From G965222535 sp965222535 (GTDB lineage: Bacteria; Pseudomonadota; Gammaproteobacteria; HK1), in NCBI GenBank assembly GCA_965222535.1, contig OZ244957.1, forward strand, positions 1,674,001 through 1,738,000: DNA of 64,000 nt, read 5' to 3'. Every line of letters starts with the position of its first letter. Position 1 is the stretch's first letter. A program made the translations under genes and the position numbers. Below the pieces are notes generated by a model. It worked only from the letters and a program-made list of their open reading frames with translations, was not told where the DNA came from and made no database searches. Shown piece by piece: positions 25,843 through 34,073 of the stretch.

Positions 25843-26984
25843 TATTCCGTGCCGGCACATTGTGTACCCATCCGTAGCCATCCTCTATTCTTAGCGAGAG
25901 AGGTATTAGGGCAGTTGGTAAGGGAAGCGGAAGAAAGGAGCCCGTAGGGCGACTGGCGTCCGCTTCCCTTACCTCAAACATTTTCCGAGGCACCGAAACG
26001 ATGAACCTTCAACTCCACAAAAACGCACGCACCTCACCGGCTATCCGCCGAGAATTACAAGCCCAGCCGGCCTCTATTACCAACAAAGAGCTGGCAGACC
26101 TTTATCATCTCAACCGCCACACGGTAGCCAAGTGGCGCAAGCGTCAAGGTACTGCCGAGGCATCCTCCCGCCCGCATACCATTCACGCCAATCTCTCCCC
26201 TGCACAAGAGCAAATAACGGTTGCCTTGCGAACCAACCTGCTACTCCCCTTGGACGACCTATTGGCCGTCACACATGAATTCCTCAACACCACGGTCTCG
26301 CGTTCGGGCTTGAGCCGTTGTTTGCGCCGACATAACGTTTCTAATCTCAACGTGTTACGTGAGCAGCTTGAACCTTCCGTTGCGACTGCCAAGCCGAAAC
26401 CCTTCAAGAACTATGAACCCGGGTTTGTCCACGTAGACATCAAATACCTTCCTAAAATGCCTGACGAACCTCGACACAAGTACTTGTTCGCTGCCATTGA
26501 CCGCTCAACCCGCTGGGTTTATGTCGAAATCCATGACAACAAGTCGGCGCAAACCGCGAATGAGTTTCTTAGCCGTTTGATTGACAAGGCACCTTTTACC
26601 ATCAATAAAATCCTTACCGACAACGGCAAGGAATTCACCGACCGTTTCTGTGCCACGGGTGAACGGCAGCCCACCGGGCGTCATCCCTTTGATAAAACGT
26701 GCCAAGTTCACAATATCGTGCACCGCCTCATCAAACCCCGGCACCCGCAAACCAATGGGATGATTGAACGCTTCAACGGCCGTATCGCTGAAATCCTCAA
26801 TACCTACCACTTCGACTCCTCTCAAACCCTGTCTCAAACTATCCTTCGCTATGTTAGACTCTACAATCATGCCATTCCCCAGAAATCTTTAGGTCACCTA
26901 TCCCCTATGAGTGCTATGCAACAGTGGCAACAAAAAACGCCTCATCGGTTCAAAGAACTCGCCTACAACCTCACGGAACCCGAC
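25843..26984 (+). mobile_element. Complete IS481-family insertion sequence (about 1.14 kb)
   Basis: Bounded by the 7-bp direct repeat ACTTAGC. Short imperfect terminal inverted repeats share TTCCGTG (25845-25851 and its complement at 26972-26978). It contains one transposase gene reading rightward. A 15-bp perfect inverted repeat (25917-25931 / 25959-25973) precedes that gene. The intact transposase, the clean duplication and the exactly restorable host gene argue for a recent insertion. Confidence 0.88.
25917..25973 (+). promoter_or_regulatory. Inverted repeat in the IS leader
   Basis: GGTAAGGGAAGCGGA and TCCGCTTCCCTTACC pair perfectly over 15 bp around a 27-nt loop, 28 nt before the transposase start. 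Such a hairpin could block read-through translation of transposase from outside transcripts, as known for other IS; this is inference. Confidence 0.6.
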
Positions 26985-26990
26985 ACTTAG
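26001..26990 (+). CDS. IS481-family transposase (DDE type)
   Basis: A 329-residue DDE transposase. N-terminal helix-turn-helix (ITNKELADLYHLNRHTVAKW) precedes the rve-type catalytic core with Asp in HVDIKYLP, Asp in ILTDNGKEF and Glu in GMIERFNGRI. The C-terminal YNHAIPQKSLGHLSPMSA is typical of the IS481/IS3-like core. ATG 26001 has GAGG about 10 nt upstream. The stop codon TAG (26988-26990) lies in the target duplication, just outside the IS end, so the element relies on flanking DNA to terminate its reading frame at this site. Appears functional. Confidence 0.92.
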   Translation: MNLQLHKNARTSPAIRRELQAQPASITNKELADLYHLNRHTVAKWRKRQGTAEASSRPHTIHANLSPAQEQITVALRTNLLLPLDDLLAVTHEFLNTTVSRSGLSRCLRRHNVSNLNVLREQLEPSVATAKPKPFKNYEPGFVHVDIKYLPKMPDEPRHKYLFAAIDRSTRWVYVEIHDNKSAQTANEFLSRLIDKAPFTINKILTDNGKEFTDRFCATGERQPTGRHPFDKTCQVHNIVHRLIKPRHPQTNGMIERFNGRIAEILNTYHFDSSQTLSQTILRYVRLYNHAIPQKSLGHLSPMSAMQQWQQKTPHRFKELAYNLTEPDT

Positions 26991-27107
26991 CAACTGGGTA
27001 TGCGATATAATTTCGTAAGATAATTTCTTGGTTTTTCGTTGTGCAAAGAAAATTATAACCATCACTAGCAACGCTAGCACTGCAATAGCAACCCCTACAA
27101 TCTCCAT
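26985..27107 (-). pseudogene. 5' part of the IS-split membrane protein gene
   Basis: From ATG 27107, behind a good CAGGAGA (8 nt spacing), it encodes MEIVGVAIAVLALLVMVII as one membrane helix, then FFAQRKTKKLSYEI and HTQLLS, where the IS begins. It continues in frame at 25838 (IKDEIQGKV). As it stands, translation would run into the IS and add foreign residues. Confidence 0.8.
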
Positions 27108-27281
27108 AGCTGGTCTCCTGTAATTCATCCATTCATCAAACCTCACTGTCCCAATAACGCATCAATAACCAGTGCAGCTTTGCTGCATCTGATGCGGAAG
27201 GCGCAAGACTTGTCGGACATGAATGTATCGATCGCTGAGCTCTGCGATTCTGTTACTTGTGAAGCCAATAAATGCGTTCCC

Positions 27282-28664
27282 CTATTCTTTGGCGGCACGA
27301 TCGCGGTCACGCCATTGTTGCAGCAGTTGGCGCAGGCGCAACTCATCGCCGCGATCGCTTGGCTGATAGTAGCACTGCGCTGGCATCGTATCGGGGAAAT
27401 AGCTCTCGCCGGCGCAATACGCACCTGCCTCATCGTGGGCGTAACGATACCCTTTGCCGTAGCCTTGATCACGCATCAGGCGTGTCGGCGCAGTGCGAAA
27501 GCGCAGCGGCGTTGGCAGATCGCCGTATTTCTCAACATCCCCCATCGCGTGCTGGAAGGCGCGGTACACCGCGTTGCTTTTGGGCGCGCAAGCGAGATAC
27601 ACAACAGCCTGCGCTAACGCCAATTCACCTTCTGGAGAGCCTAAACGCTCCTGCACCTGCCACGCATCCAGACACAGCCGCAGGGCACTCGGATCGGCAT
27701 TACCAATGTCTTCGCTGGCGATGCGCGTCAAGCGCCGTGCGAGATACGCCGGATCGCAGCCGCCATCTAGCATTCGTCCCAGCCAGTATAAACCAGCATC
27801 CGCGCTGGAGCCGCGAATGGCTTTGTGCAAGACCGAGATCTGCTCGTAGAAAATATCGCCGCGGTTGTCATAGCGGCGCACCCCAGCACCTGCAACGGCG
27901 GCCTGTACGACGGTGTCGTGCAGCACCCTCCCATGGCCGCCGGCGACCGCGAGGCCTGCGGCGATCTCCAGCAAATTGAGCGCCCGACGCGCATCGCCGT
28001 CAGCCACCGCCGCCAGCCGCGCAAGGCTGTCGCGGGAAACTTCAGGCGCATCATCAAAGCCATGCCGCTGGGCGTGCGCAAGCAGCGCGATAATATCGTC
28101 CTGCGAAAGGGCTTTGAGTACATACACGCGGGCCCTGGAAAGCAGCGCATTATTCAGCGCAAATGACGGATTTTCGGTGGTCGCGCCGATGAACAGCAGC
28201 GTCCCGTCTTCTATGTAAGGCAAGAAAGCGTCCTGCTGCGCTTTGTTGAAACGGTGCACCTCGTCAATGAACAGCACCGTATCGCCGCGGCTGTGCTGGC
28301 GGTGGGTCTTGGCCTTGACAATCGCTTGGCGAATATCACTGACCCCAGCGAGAACCGCCGACAGCGTAATGAATTGCGCGTTGGCGTAAGAAGCCACCAT
28401 CCGCCCAAGGGTCGTCTTGCCACTGCCAGGCGGTCCCCATAGCACCATTGAATGCGGTCTGCCGGCAACGATCGCGCTATGCAACGGCGAGCCACAGGCT
28501 AACACATGCCCCTGACCGACAAAGTCATCGATGGTCTTTGGGCGCATCCGCTCGGCAAGCGGAATCGCTGGATAAACTGGCGCTGCCGCTGTGGTTGCAG
28601 GCGTTGCTGCCGCTGCCGCGTCGGGCGTTGCGGGTGCCACAGGGAATAGTTCAGATTGATCCAT
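27282..28664 (-). CDS. rarA: Replication-associated recombination protein A (RarA/MgsA AAA+ ATPase)
   Basis: AAA+ ATPase related to clamp loaders, acting at stalled replication forks. 460 residues from ATG 28664 (MDQSELFPV); the frame extends further 5' into R1 repeat DNA, which is not credible coding. A low-complexity Ala/Thr/Pro linker follows the start, then LAERMRPKTIDDFVGQGHVL, Walker A GPPGSGKTTL, Walker B VLFIDEVHRFNKAQQD, sensor GATTENPSFALN and the C-terminal tetramerisation region (YLACAPKSNAVYRAF, GKGYRYAHDE). Part of the serS/rarA/lolA/ftsK group. Confidence 0.95.
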   Translation of the reverse strand: MDQSELFPVAPATPDAAAAATPATTAAAPVYPAIPLAERMRPKTIDDFVGQGHVLACGSPLHSAIVAGRPHSMVLWGPPGSGKTTLGRMVASYANAQFITLSAVLAGVSDIRQAIVKAKTHRQHSRGDTVLFIDEVHRFNKAQQDAFLPYIEDGTLLFIGATTENPSFALNNALLSRARVYVLKALSQDDIIALLAHAQRHGFDDAPEVSRDSLARLAAVADGDARRALNLLEIAAGLAVAGGHGRVLHDTVVQAAVAGAGVRRYDNRGDIFYEQISVLHKAIRGSSADAGLYWLGRMLDGGCDPAYLARRLTRIASEDIGNADPSALRLCLDAWQVQERLGSPEGELALAQAVVYLACAPKSNAVYRAFQHAMGDVEKYGDLPTPLRFRTAPTRLMRDQGYGKGYRYAHDEAGAYCAGESYFPDTMPAQCYYQPSDRGDELRLRQLLQQWRDRDRAAKE

Positions 28665-28683
28665 TGAACGCCACTCTAAGGGG

Positions 28684-28725
28684 GATCTCGAAAAACCTTG
28701 ATGGGATGGGGGGTAGGAGAAGGAG
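28684..28725. repeat. R1 copy
   Basis: ATCTCGAAAAACCTTGATGG followed by GATGGGGGGTAGGAGAAGG, just upstream of rarA and next to the minisatellite. Confidence 0.7.
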
Positions 28726-28770
28726 CTATTCTTATTATACCCCCGTTCCCACACTGTGAACGCAGCAATT

Positions 28771-29149
28771 ATCCAGAGCCTTGCCCTCCACTATTCCAGA
28801 GCCTCGCCCTCCACTATTCCAGAGCCTCGCCCTCCACTATTCCAGAGCCTTGCCCTCCACTATCCCAGAACTTCGCCCTCCACTATTCCAGAGCCTCGCT
28901 CTCCACTATTCCAGAGCCTTGCCCTCCACTATTCCAGAGCCTCGCCCTCCACTATTCCAGAGCCTCGCCCTCCACTATCCCAGAACTTCGCCCTCTACTA
29001 TTCCAGAGCCTTGCCCTCTACTATTCCAGAGCCTTGCCCTCCACTATTCCAGAGCCTCGCCCTCCACTATCCCAGAGCCTTGCCCTCCACTATTCCAGAG
29101 CCTTGCCCTCCACTATTCCAGAGCCTTGCCCTCCACTATTCCAGAGCCC
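28771..29149 (+). repeat. 23-bp minisatellite, about 16.5 tandem copies
   Basis: Unit CACTATTCCAGAGCC[T/C][T/C]GCCCTC of 23 bp, repeated head to tail with few substitutions (TT/TC at the variable pair; ATCCCAGAACTT in two units). Because 23 is not a multiple of 3, each frame cycles through the same 23-residue peptide every 69 nt, so all three plus frames stay open. The core TTCCAGAGC also occurs at the end of R2 elements, suggesting the array grew from R2 sequence. It lies between rarA and lolA. Confidence 0.93.
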
Positions 29150-29167
29150 TAAGCCAATGGCTCGCCG

Positions 29168-29851
29168 TTATTGCGCGCCGTCGATGAACACATCCACCCC
29201 GGGCGGTGGGTCAAACACGAACAGTGCCGCATCCAGCACAGGATTGTGGTTGAGCTCAGTGAATTTTAAGTGGGTCAGTTGTCCAATACGATCCGCCAAC
29301 GCCATCTGCCGCAGTTGCTGACCGTCAAACCCAATGCGGATAGTGGCGAAACTCGCTTCTTCGCTGTGCGGGATCAGTTCGATCCACTCGAGCCCCGGCG
29401 TTGGTGGGCGCTTACGTATCATGAAGGTCTCGGACAACGGGCGTTTACTGAGCAAGATAGCCGCCGGCGTGTAATCCAAGCTATGCGTCAAAGAGCGTAC
29501 CGTTACCTGCTCAAGATCGGCATCATAGATCCACACCCTGCTGCCATCGGAGATGATTTGCTGCTGATACGGCGTGGTGTATTCCCAGCGCATGCGGTTC
29601 GGGCGTTGCAGATAAAAATGCCCGCTGGAGGTTTCGATCAAACGCCCTTGGGCATCGTACAACTGTTGCTCAAAGCGGGCTTCTAGCGCTTGCAACTCGG
29701 CGAGATAGCGCTCAATGACCAGCGGCGGTGCAGCGCTGGCGGCGGGCGCTGTCGCCCCACACCCCAGCACCAGCAGTGCCGCCACCGCCCACCAGTGGGC
29801 GCGGCGCACGGGGGGCGCTGGGTGTCGGTAAGCGGTGGATTGAAAATCCAA
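29168..29851 (-). CDS. lolA: Outer-membrane lipoprotein carrier protein LolA
   Basis: Periplasmic chaperone that takes lipoproteins from LolCDE to the outer-membrane receptor LolB. About 227 residues. Signal sequence WWAVAALLVLGCGATAPAASA. Mature part has the LolA half-barrel strings ALEARFEQQLYDAQGRLIE, GHFYLQRPNRMRWEYTTPY and SDGSRVWIYDADLEQVTVR. TTG 29851 is preferred, with CAGGAG 9 nt upstream; a TTG at 29869 is also in frame. Lies between rarA and ftsK, the expected order. A frameshifted fragment of a second lolA sits at 2023-2180. Confidence 0.93.
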   Translation of the reverse strand: MDFQSTAYRHPAPPVRRAHWWAVAALLVLGCGATAPAASAAPPLVIERYLAELQALEARFEQQLYDAQGRLIETSSGHFYLQRPNRMRWEYTTPYQQQIISDGSRVWIYDADLEQVTVRSLTHSLDYTPAAILLSKRPLSETFMIRKRPPTPGLEWIELIPHSEEASFATIRIGFDGQQLRQMALADRIGQLTHLKFTELNHNPVLDAALFVFDPPPGVDVFIDGAQ

Positions 29852-30188
29852 ATCCTCAGACTCCTGCAACTCAATCCGGGATTAATAGGGCACTGCTTGG
29901 CACAGCACGGTTATTCATCAAGAGCGTCACCGGTTGAGGGTACGCTTTTCCCCGGCGTTGTTGCGAGGTGCCGTTTATTGGGGGAATGCCCCTTCCAACC
30001 ATCATTTCGGGGTGCCGTTGATCGGATCGAGAGGGCCGAGAGCGCCGCGCCGCCGGCGCTCCGAATTAAAAATAAAACAACCCCTTCCCCCCAATCCCCA
30101 TCCCGTTCAAGGTTTTTCGAAGTTCCCCGAGCGATATTTCACGCGCTGCCTGAGTGAAAAAGCGATTGATGACCGTTGGTCGTATCGC
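29852..30188. other. Intergenic stretch with R1 copies
   Basis: About 340 bp between lolA and ftsK. R1 copy at 30080-30128 (CCTTCCCCCCAATCCCCATC then TTTTTCGAAGTTCCC) and a degenerate one near 29975-30015. Nothing else recognised. Confidence 0.55.
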
Positions 30189-32009
30189 TCAGTCGTGCTC
30201 GGAGGCCCGCGGTGGTGGCGGTGCCAGCACCGCACGGCTGCCGTTGGTCGCCAGCGGCCCTACCACCTGTTCGATTTCCATTTTCTCCAGCAACCGGGCG
30301 GCGCGGTTATAGCCTATCTTCAGTCGTCGCTGCACTAAGGAAATGGATGCCTTGCGCGTTTCGGTAACGATATACAGCGCTTGATCGTAGAGTTCATCGT
30401 ATTCCTCATCGCTGAGTGCGCTGGGCTCCCTTTCGCTGCTGCTCTCAAGCGTGGCGGTACCGTCCAGAACTCCCGCAAGGTAAGCCGGGGCGCTATCTTG
30501 CTTCAGATTATCGACGACCTTATGCACCTCGTGATCGGCAACGAAAGCACCGTGTACGCGCTTTACCGCCGAGGTGCCAGGGCCGAGGAACAGCATATCG
30601 CCATGCCCCAACAAGCTCTCGGCACCTCCTTGGTCGAGGATGGTGCGCGAATCCACTCTGGATGATACCTGAAAGGCTACCCGGCTTGGGATATTCGCCT
30701 TGATCAAGCCGGTGATGACGTTCACTGAAGGGCGCTGGGTGGCGAGCAGCAAATGAATGCCGGCAGCGCGCGCTTTCTGCGCCAAACGCACGATTAACTC
30801 CTCTACCTTTTTGCCTGTGGTCATCATCATATCAGCGAATTCATCGATTACCACGACAATGAACGGCAGTTTCTCCAATACTTCCTCGGCGGCATTGCCG
30901 CTGTGCAGCTCTGGTGGCATGTACAGCGGCGCGCCACTTTGAGTCGCCATCGATACCTTGGCGTTGTAGCCTGCGATATTACGCACCCCTAAGGTTGACA
31001 TAAGTTGGTAGCGGCGCTCCATTTCCGCAACGCACCAGCGTAACGCATTGGCCGCCTGGTTCATGTTCGTAACCACGGGTGCCAGTAAGTGAGCGATCCC
31101 ATCATACGCTGACAGCTCCAGCATTTTGGGGTCGATCATCAGCATCCTGACCGCCTCCGGCGAGGCTTTGTACAGCAAGCTGAGGATCATCGCATTAATA
31201 GCGACCGATTTACCGGAGCCGGTGGTGCCGGCGACCAGCAAATGCGGCATCGCCGCCAGATCAGCGACCAGCGGTTGCCCCGCAATGCCCTTCCCCAGAA
31301 CCAAGGTCAGGGGTGATCGGCTGTTGCTATACACCGCCGATGCCAGCAACTCTGACAGCATCACCAGCTCGCGCTGCTTATTCGGAATCTCCAAACCGAT
31401 GGTGGTTTTGCCGGGGATCACTTCCTCAATCCGCACGCTGATAGTGGACAACGAGCGCGCTAAGTCCTTGGCGAGACTGGTGATACGACTCACTTTCAGC
31501 CCTGGGGCTGGCTGTAACTCGTAGCGCGTAACCACCGGCCCCGGATGGATCGCCACGACTTCAACCTCAATGCCAAATTCAGCCAGCTTCGAGCGAACGT
31601 TCTTGGCGACCGCATCCAGTGCTGCCGGCGGTGCGCCATGTTGTCTTGCCCGCGGGGTATCAAGCAGCGACAACGCGGGTAAGTGTGTCTCCCCGGGGGA
31701 TGCCGCCAGCGCTGCTGCCGGGGGCACGGCGTTTTGCGCTGCTGCGGTGGCTGGCGCGGCGGCGGACGCTGCGCTGTCATCCGCCACCGGGGCGGTTGGT
31801 GAGAGGGGGAGGGGGTGTGCGCCAGCCGAGCGTACGGGCGCGGCGGCGGAATGCGCGCCGTGCGCCACCGGTGTTGGGAAATCGACGATCGGCTCGCGCC
31901 TTGTTTCAGTAGGTGCCGCGGCGTTGCGTGTTAACCAGCCGTTGCGTAGCAACCTCGGGGCGATGCTGAAAACGCTGACGGCGTATCTACGCACCGTACA
32001 GCCGAGCAT
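30189..32009 (-). CDS. ftsK: DNA translocase FtsK, C-terminal motor part (downstream of a frameshift)
   Basis: Carries the whole FtsK motor: a linker rich in Ala/Pro, then DTPRARQHG onward, Walker A VAGTTGSGKSVAIN, Walker B FIVVVIDEFADMMM, LLATQRPSVNVITGLIK and the C-terminal gamma winged helix (YDELYDQALYIVTETRKAS, GYNRAARLLEKMEI) that reads KOPS sites. FtsK pumps chromosomal DNA at the septum and activates XerCD. The frame remains open upstream to about 32085 as VLIGSILVTGKPWG, joining the N-terminal segment (32078 onward) if one base is restored. The 606-residue frame starts at an internal codon and alone lacks the membrane anchor. Confidence 0.88.
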   Translation of the reverse strand: MLGCTVRRYAVSVFSIAPRLLRNGWLTRNAAAPTETRREPIVDFPTPVAHGAHSAAAPVRSAGAHPLPLSPTAPVADDSAASAAAPATAAAQNAVPPAAALAASPGETHLPALSLLDTPRARQHGAPPAALDAVAKNVRSKLAEFGIEVEVVAIHPGPVVTRYELQPAPGLKVSRITSLAKDLARSLSTISVRIEEVIPGKTTIGLEIPNKQRELVMLSELLASAVYSNSRSPLTLVLGKGIAGQPLVADLAAMPHLLVAGTTGSGKSVAINAMILSLLYKASPEAVRMLMIDPKMLELSAYDGIAHLLAPVVTNMNQAANALRWCVAEMERRYQLMSTLGVRNIAGYNAKVSMATQSGAPLYMPPELHSGNAAEEVLEKLPFIVVVIDEFADMMMTTGKKVEELIVRLAQKARAAGIHLLLATQRPSVNVITGLIKANIPSRVAFQVSSRVDSRTILDQGGAESLLGHGDMLFLGPGTSAVKRVHGAFVADHEVHKVVDNLKQDSAPAYLAGVLDGTATLESSSEREPSALSDEEYDELYDQALYIVTETRKASISLVQRRLKIGYNRAARLLEKMEIEQVVGPLATNGSRAVLAPPPPRASEHD

Positions 32010-32077
32010 CAGGAGTACGCGCTGTGCGCCCGCGATAAGCGCCCCCCAAGGCTTCCCGGTTACCAGTATTGAGCCGA

Positions 32078-32557
32078 TCAGAACATGCCAAGGAACACCA
32101 AGGTAGCGCCAACATCGCCGAGCATGACACGCAACTGCGCTGCGATCAGTTCGCCGACCATGCCCCCTGCGCCGATCCCTTTGAGTAGCGGGCGTGCGAG
32201 CTCAAGGTATAAAGTGGCCATTCCGCACCCAGCGATGATAGCGAGGCAAACGCCGCACAAGCGTATCAGCAGCGCGTAATCCGCTACGGTGCTGCTATCA
32301 TCAGGCGCTTCATAGCGATACAACGCCCATCCACTATAGCCGATGATAAGCGGGAAGGCGTAGGCGACAACACCGAAAAAATGCAGCAGAAAGTTGGCGC
32401 ACCAAGCGCCAACGATGCCGCCGCTGTTGGCGATCTCTCCGGCGGGCCCACTGTAAGACCAGCTCGGATCAGCCGCATCGTAACTGAGCAGCGACAACAG
32501 CAGATAGATCGTCAGCAAGCCGCAAACGATCAGGGCTATTTCACGCAAGGGGCGCAC
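32078..32557 (-). pseudogene. ftsK: FtsK N-terminal membrane segment, separated by a frameshift
   Basis: Encodes the four-helix anchor of FtsK (REIALIVCGLLTIYLLLSLLS, HFFGVVAYAFPLIIGYSGW, ALLIRLCGVCLAIIAGCGMA, MLGDVGATLVFLGMF), then hits a TGA at 32078-32080. One extra T in the GTTCTG string would convert GMF-stop into GMFLIGSILVTG and join the motor part. The GTG at 32557 is a possible start; the frame is open to 32794, but codons beyond about 32640 are R1/R2 repeat DNA. Because ftsK is usually essential, either a sequencing error, programmed slippage or separate expression of both parts should be considered. Confidence 0.75.
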
Positions 32558-32641
32558 CAGCGGGGGACTTAGCGCGGGCGATGCGCCCGCGCTACCTTGC
32601 GTTGGCGGTGATGCGCGTTGCTGGTCACTGTGGCTCTGGGG

Positions 32642-32780
32642 AACATCGAAAAACCTTGAATGGGTTGGGGGGAGGGGGCACAGCCAGTTTTTTTTATTAT
32701 AACCAGAAGACTCATAATTCTCTTCACAATCAAGCACAGCTTGGTTGTGAAGATTAAAAAACGTTTTAGATTCCAGAGCC
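32642..32780. repeat. R1 copy plus R2 3' segment with hairpin
   Basis: R1 at 32642-32685 (ATCGAAAAACCTTGAATGGG then TTGGGGGGAGGGGG), followed by the R2 hairpin 32722-32752: CTTCACAATCAAGC, loop ACA, GCTTGGTTGTGAAG (one G-U pair). It then continues with GATTAAAAAACGTTTTAGATTCCAGAG. It covers what the open frame upstream of ftsK would otherwise encode. Confidence 0.8.
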
Positions 32781-32826
32781 CCGCCCGCCAGCACGCGGAT
32801 AGTCGTATCCTTAGCAATAGGCTTAC

Positions 32827-34026
32827 CTACCTCGCCACTGCGATCTTCGATAGCCCATGCTCGAGATCGGATTGGATATCGTCGGGGTGTTCCAATCCCA
32901 CGGCTACCCGGATTAATGACTCCCCGATCCCCATGCGGTGCCGCTCGGCGGCGCTGATGCGGGTGTGGGTGGTGCTGGCGGGGTGGGTGATCGTGGTTTT
33001 GACATCGCCTAAGTTAGCGGTGATGGATACCATCTGGGTGGAGTCGATCACCGTCCATGCCTGCTCCCTGCCGCCGGCGACATCAAATGCCAATACGCCC
33101 CCGAAAGCCGATTGCTGGCGGGCGGCGATTCGGTGACCGGGGTCCGATTCTAAGCCGGAATAATAGACCCGGGCAACCGCCGGGTGGGTTTCCAGCCATT
33201 TGGCTAACGAAAGCGCTTGGTTGCTGTGAGCCTGCATCCGCAACGACAGGGTTTCCAGCCCATTGAGGAATAACCAAGCATTGAAAGGGCTCATGCTTGG
33301 CCCAGCAGTGCGGTTAAAGTTGAAGAAGCCGCTACCCAACGCCGCGTTGTTGGTGACGATAGCACCGCCAACCGCACGCCCCTGCCCGTCAATGTATTTG
33401 GTCGCCGAGTGAATAACGACATCCGCACCGAGGCGTAGCGGCTGTTGCAACGCTGGGGTACAGGCGACATTATCGACTACTAAGTGGCAGTTGCTGCGAT
33501 GCGCCAATGTCGCCAACTCCACCAGATCGATGACCTCGCTCAGCGGGTTGGAAGGGGACTCAACGAACAACAACCGCGTTGCCGGGGTGATCGCGGCTTC
33601 CCACAGCGCCACAGAATCCATTGCTACATAAGTGGTGGTGATGCCAAAACGACCGAGGATTTTGTTGAACAAGTTGATGGTAGAGCCAAACAAGGAGTGA
33701 GAAGCCACAATGTGATCGCCGGCTTGCAGCATGACCATGCAGGTCGACAATATCGCGGCCATCCCAGAGGCAGTTGCGCTGCAATAGCGGCCGTCTTCCA
33801 ACGCTGCTAGGCGCTGTTCAAAGGTGCGAACGGTGGGGTTTGTGAAGCGCGAATAGACGTTCCCGGCCTCGCGTTCGGAGAAGCGGTCGGCGGCTGTTTG
33901 CGCGCTGTCGAAAACGTAGCTGGAGGTCATGAATATCGGATCGTTGTGCTCGCCTTCGTGACCGCGAACCTGTCCGCTTCTGACCGCCAAGGTGTTGAAC
34001 CGGCGATTGTCGGGAGTGTTGTTCAT
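32827..34026 (-). CDS. metZ: O-succinylhomoserine sulfhydrylase
   Basis: PLP enzyme forming homocysteine directly from O-succinylhomoserine and sulfide. 399 residues, normal length. Trans-sulfuration-family strings: YSRFTNPTVRTFEQRLAALE, ATASGMAAIL, VVDNVACTPALQQPL and the PLP-lysine motif VIHSATKYIDGQGRAVGG. The C-terminal ISAAERHRMGIGESLIRVAVG is standard. Its need for sulfide fits with the sulfite-reductase genes 2-5 kb upstream on the same strand. Cystathionine gamma-synthase is a related alternative, but the wording fits MetZ best. Confidence 0.93.
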   Translation of the reverse strand: MNNTPDNRRFNTLAVRSGQVRGHEGEHNDPIFMTSSYVFDSAQTAADRFSEREAGNVYSRFTNPTVRTFEQRLAALEDGRYCSATASGMAAILSTCMVMLQAGDHIVASHSLFGSTINLFNKILGRFGITTTYVAMDSVALWEAAITPATRLLFVESPSNPLSEVIDLVELATLAHRSNCHLVVDNVACTPALQQPLRLGADVVIHSATKYIDGQGRAVGGAIVTNNAALGSGFFNFNRTAGPSMSPFNAWLFLNGLETLSLRMQAHSNQALSLAKWLETHPAVARVYYSGLESDPGHRIAARQQSAFGGVLAFDVAGGREQAWTVIDSTQMVSITANLGDVKTTITHPASTTHTRISAAERHRMGIGESLIRVAVGLEHPDDIQSDLEHGLSKIAVAR

Positions 34027-34073
34027 GCAAGGGTCCCCGCGAAATCTGAAGATCGATAATGATCGGCAGCGCG

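Noticed and set aside
27180..27979. Plus-strand frames of 145-235 codons antisense to rarA
   Set aside because: They are shadows of the GC-rich rarA coding strand; rarA motifs are complete on the minus strand.
28771..29149. Possible CRISPR array
   Set aside because: The repeats are directly adjacent with no unique spacers, and no cas genes are near.
28698..29321. Up to 207-codon frames through the 23-bp minisatellite
   Set aside because: They are open only because the array lacks stops in any frame; the peptide is the same in all three frames and no start signal is present.
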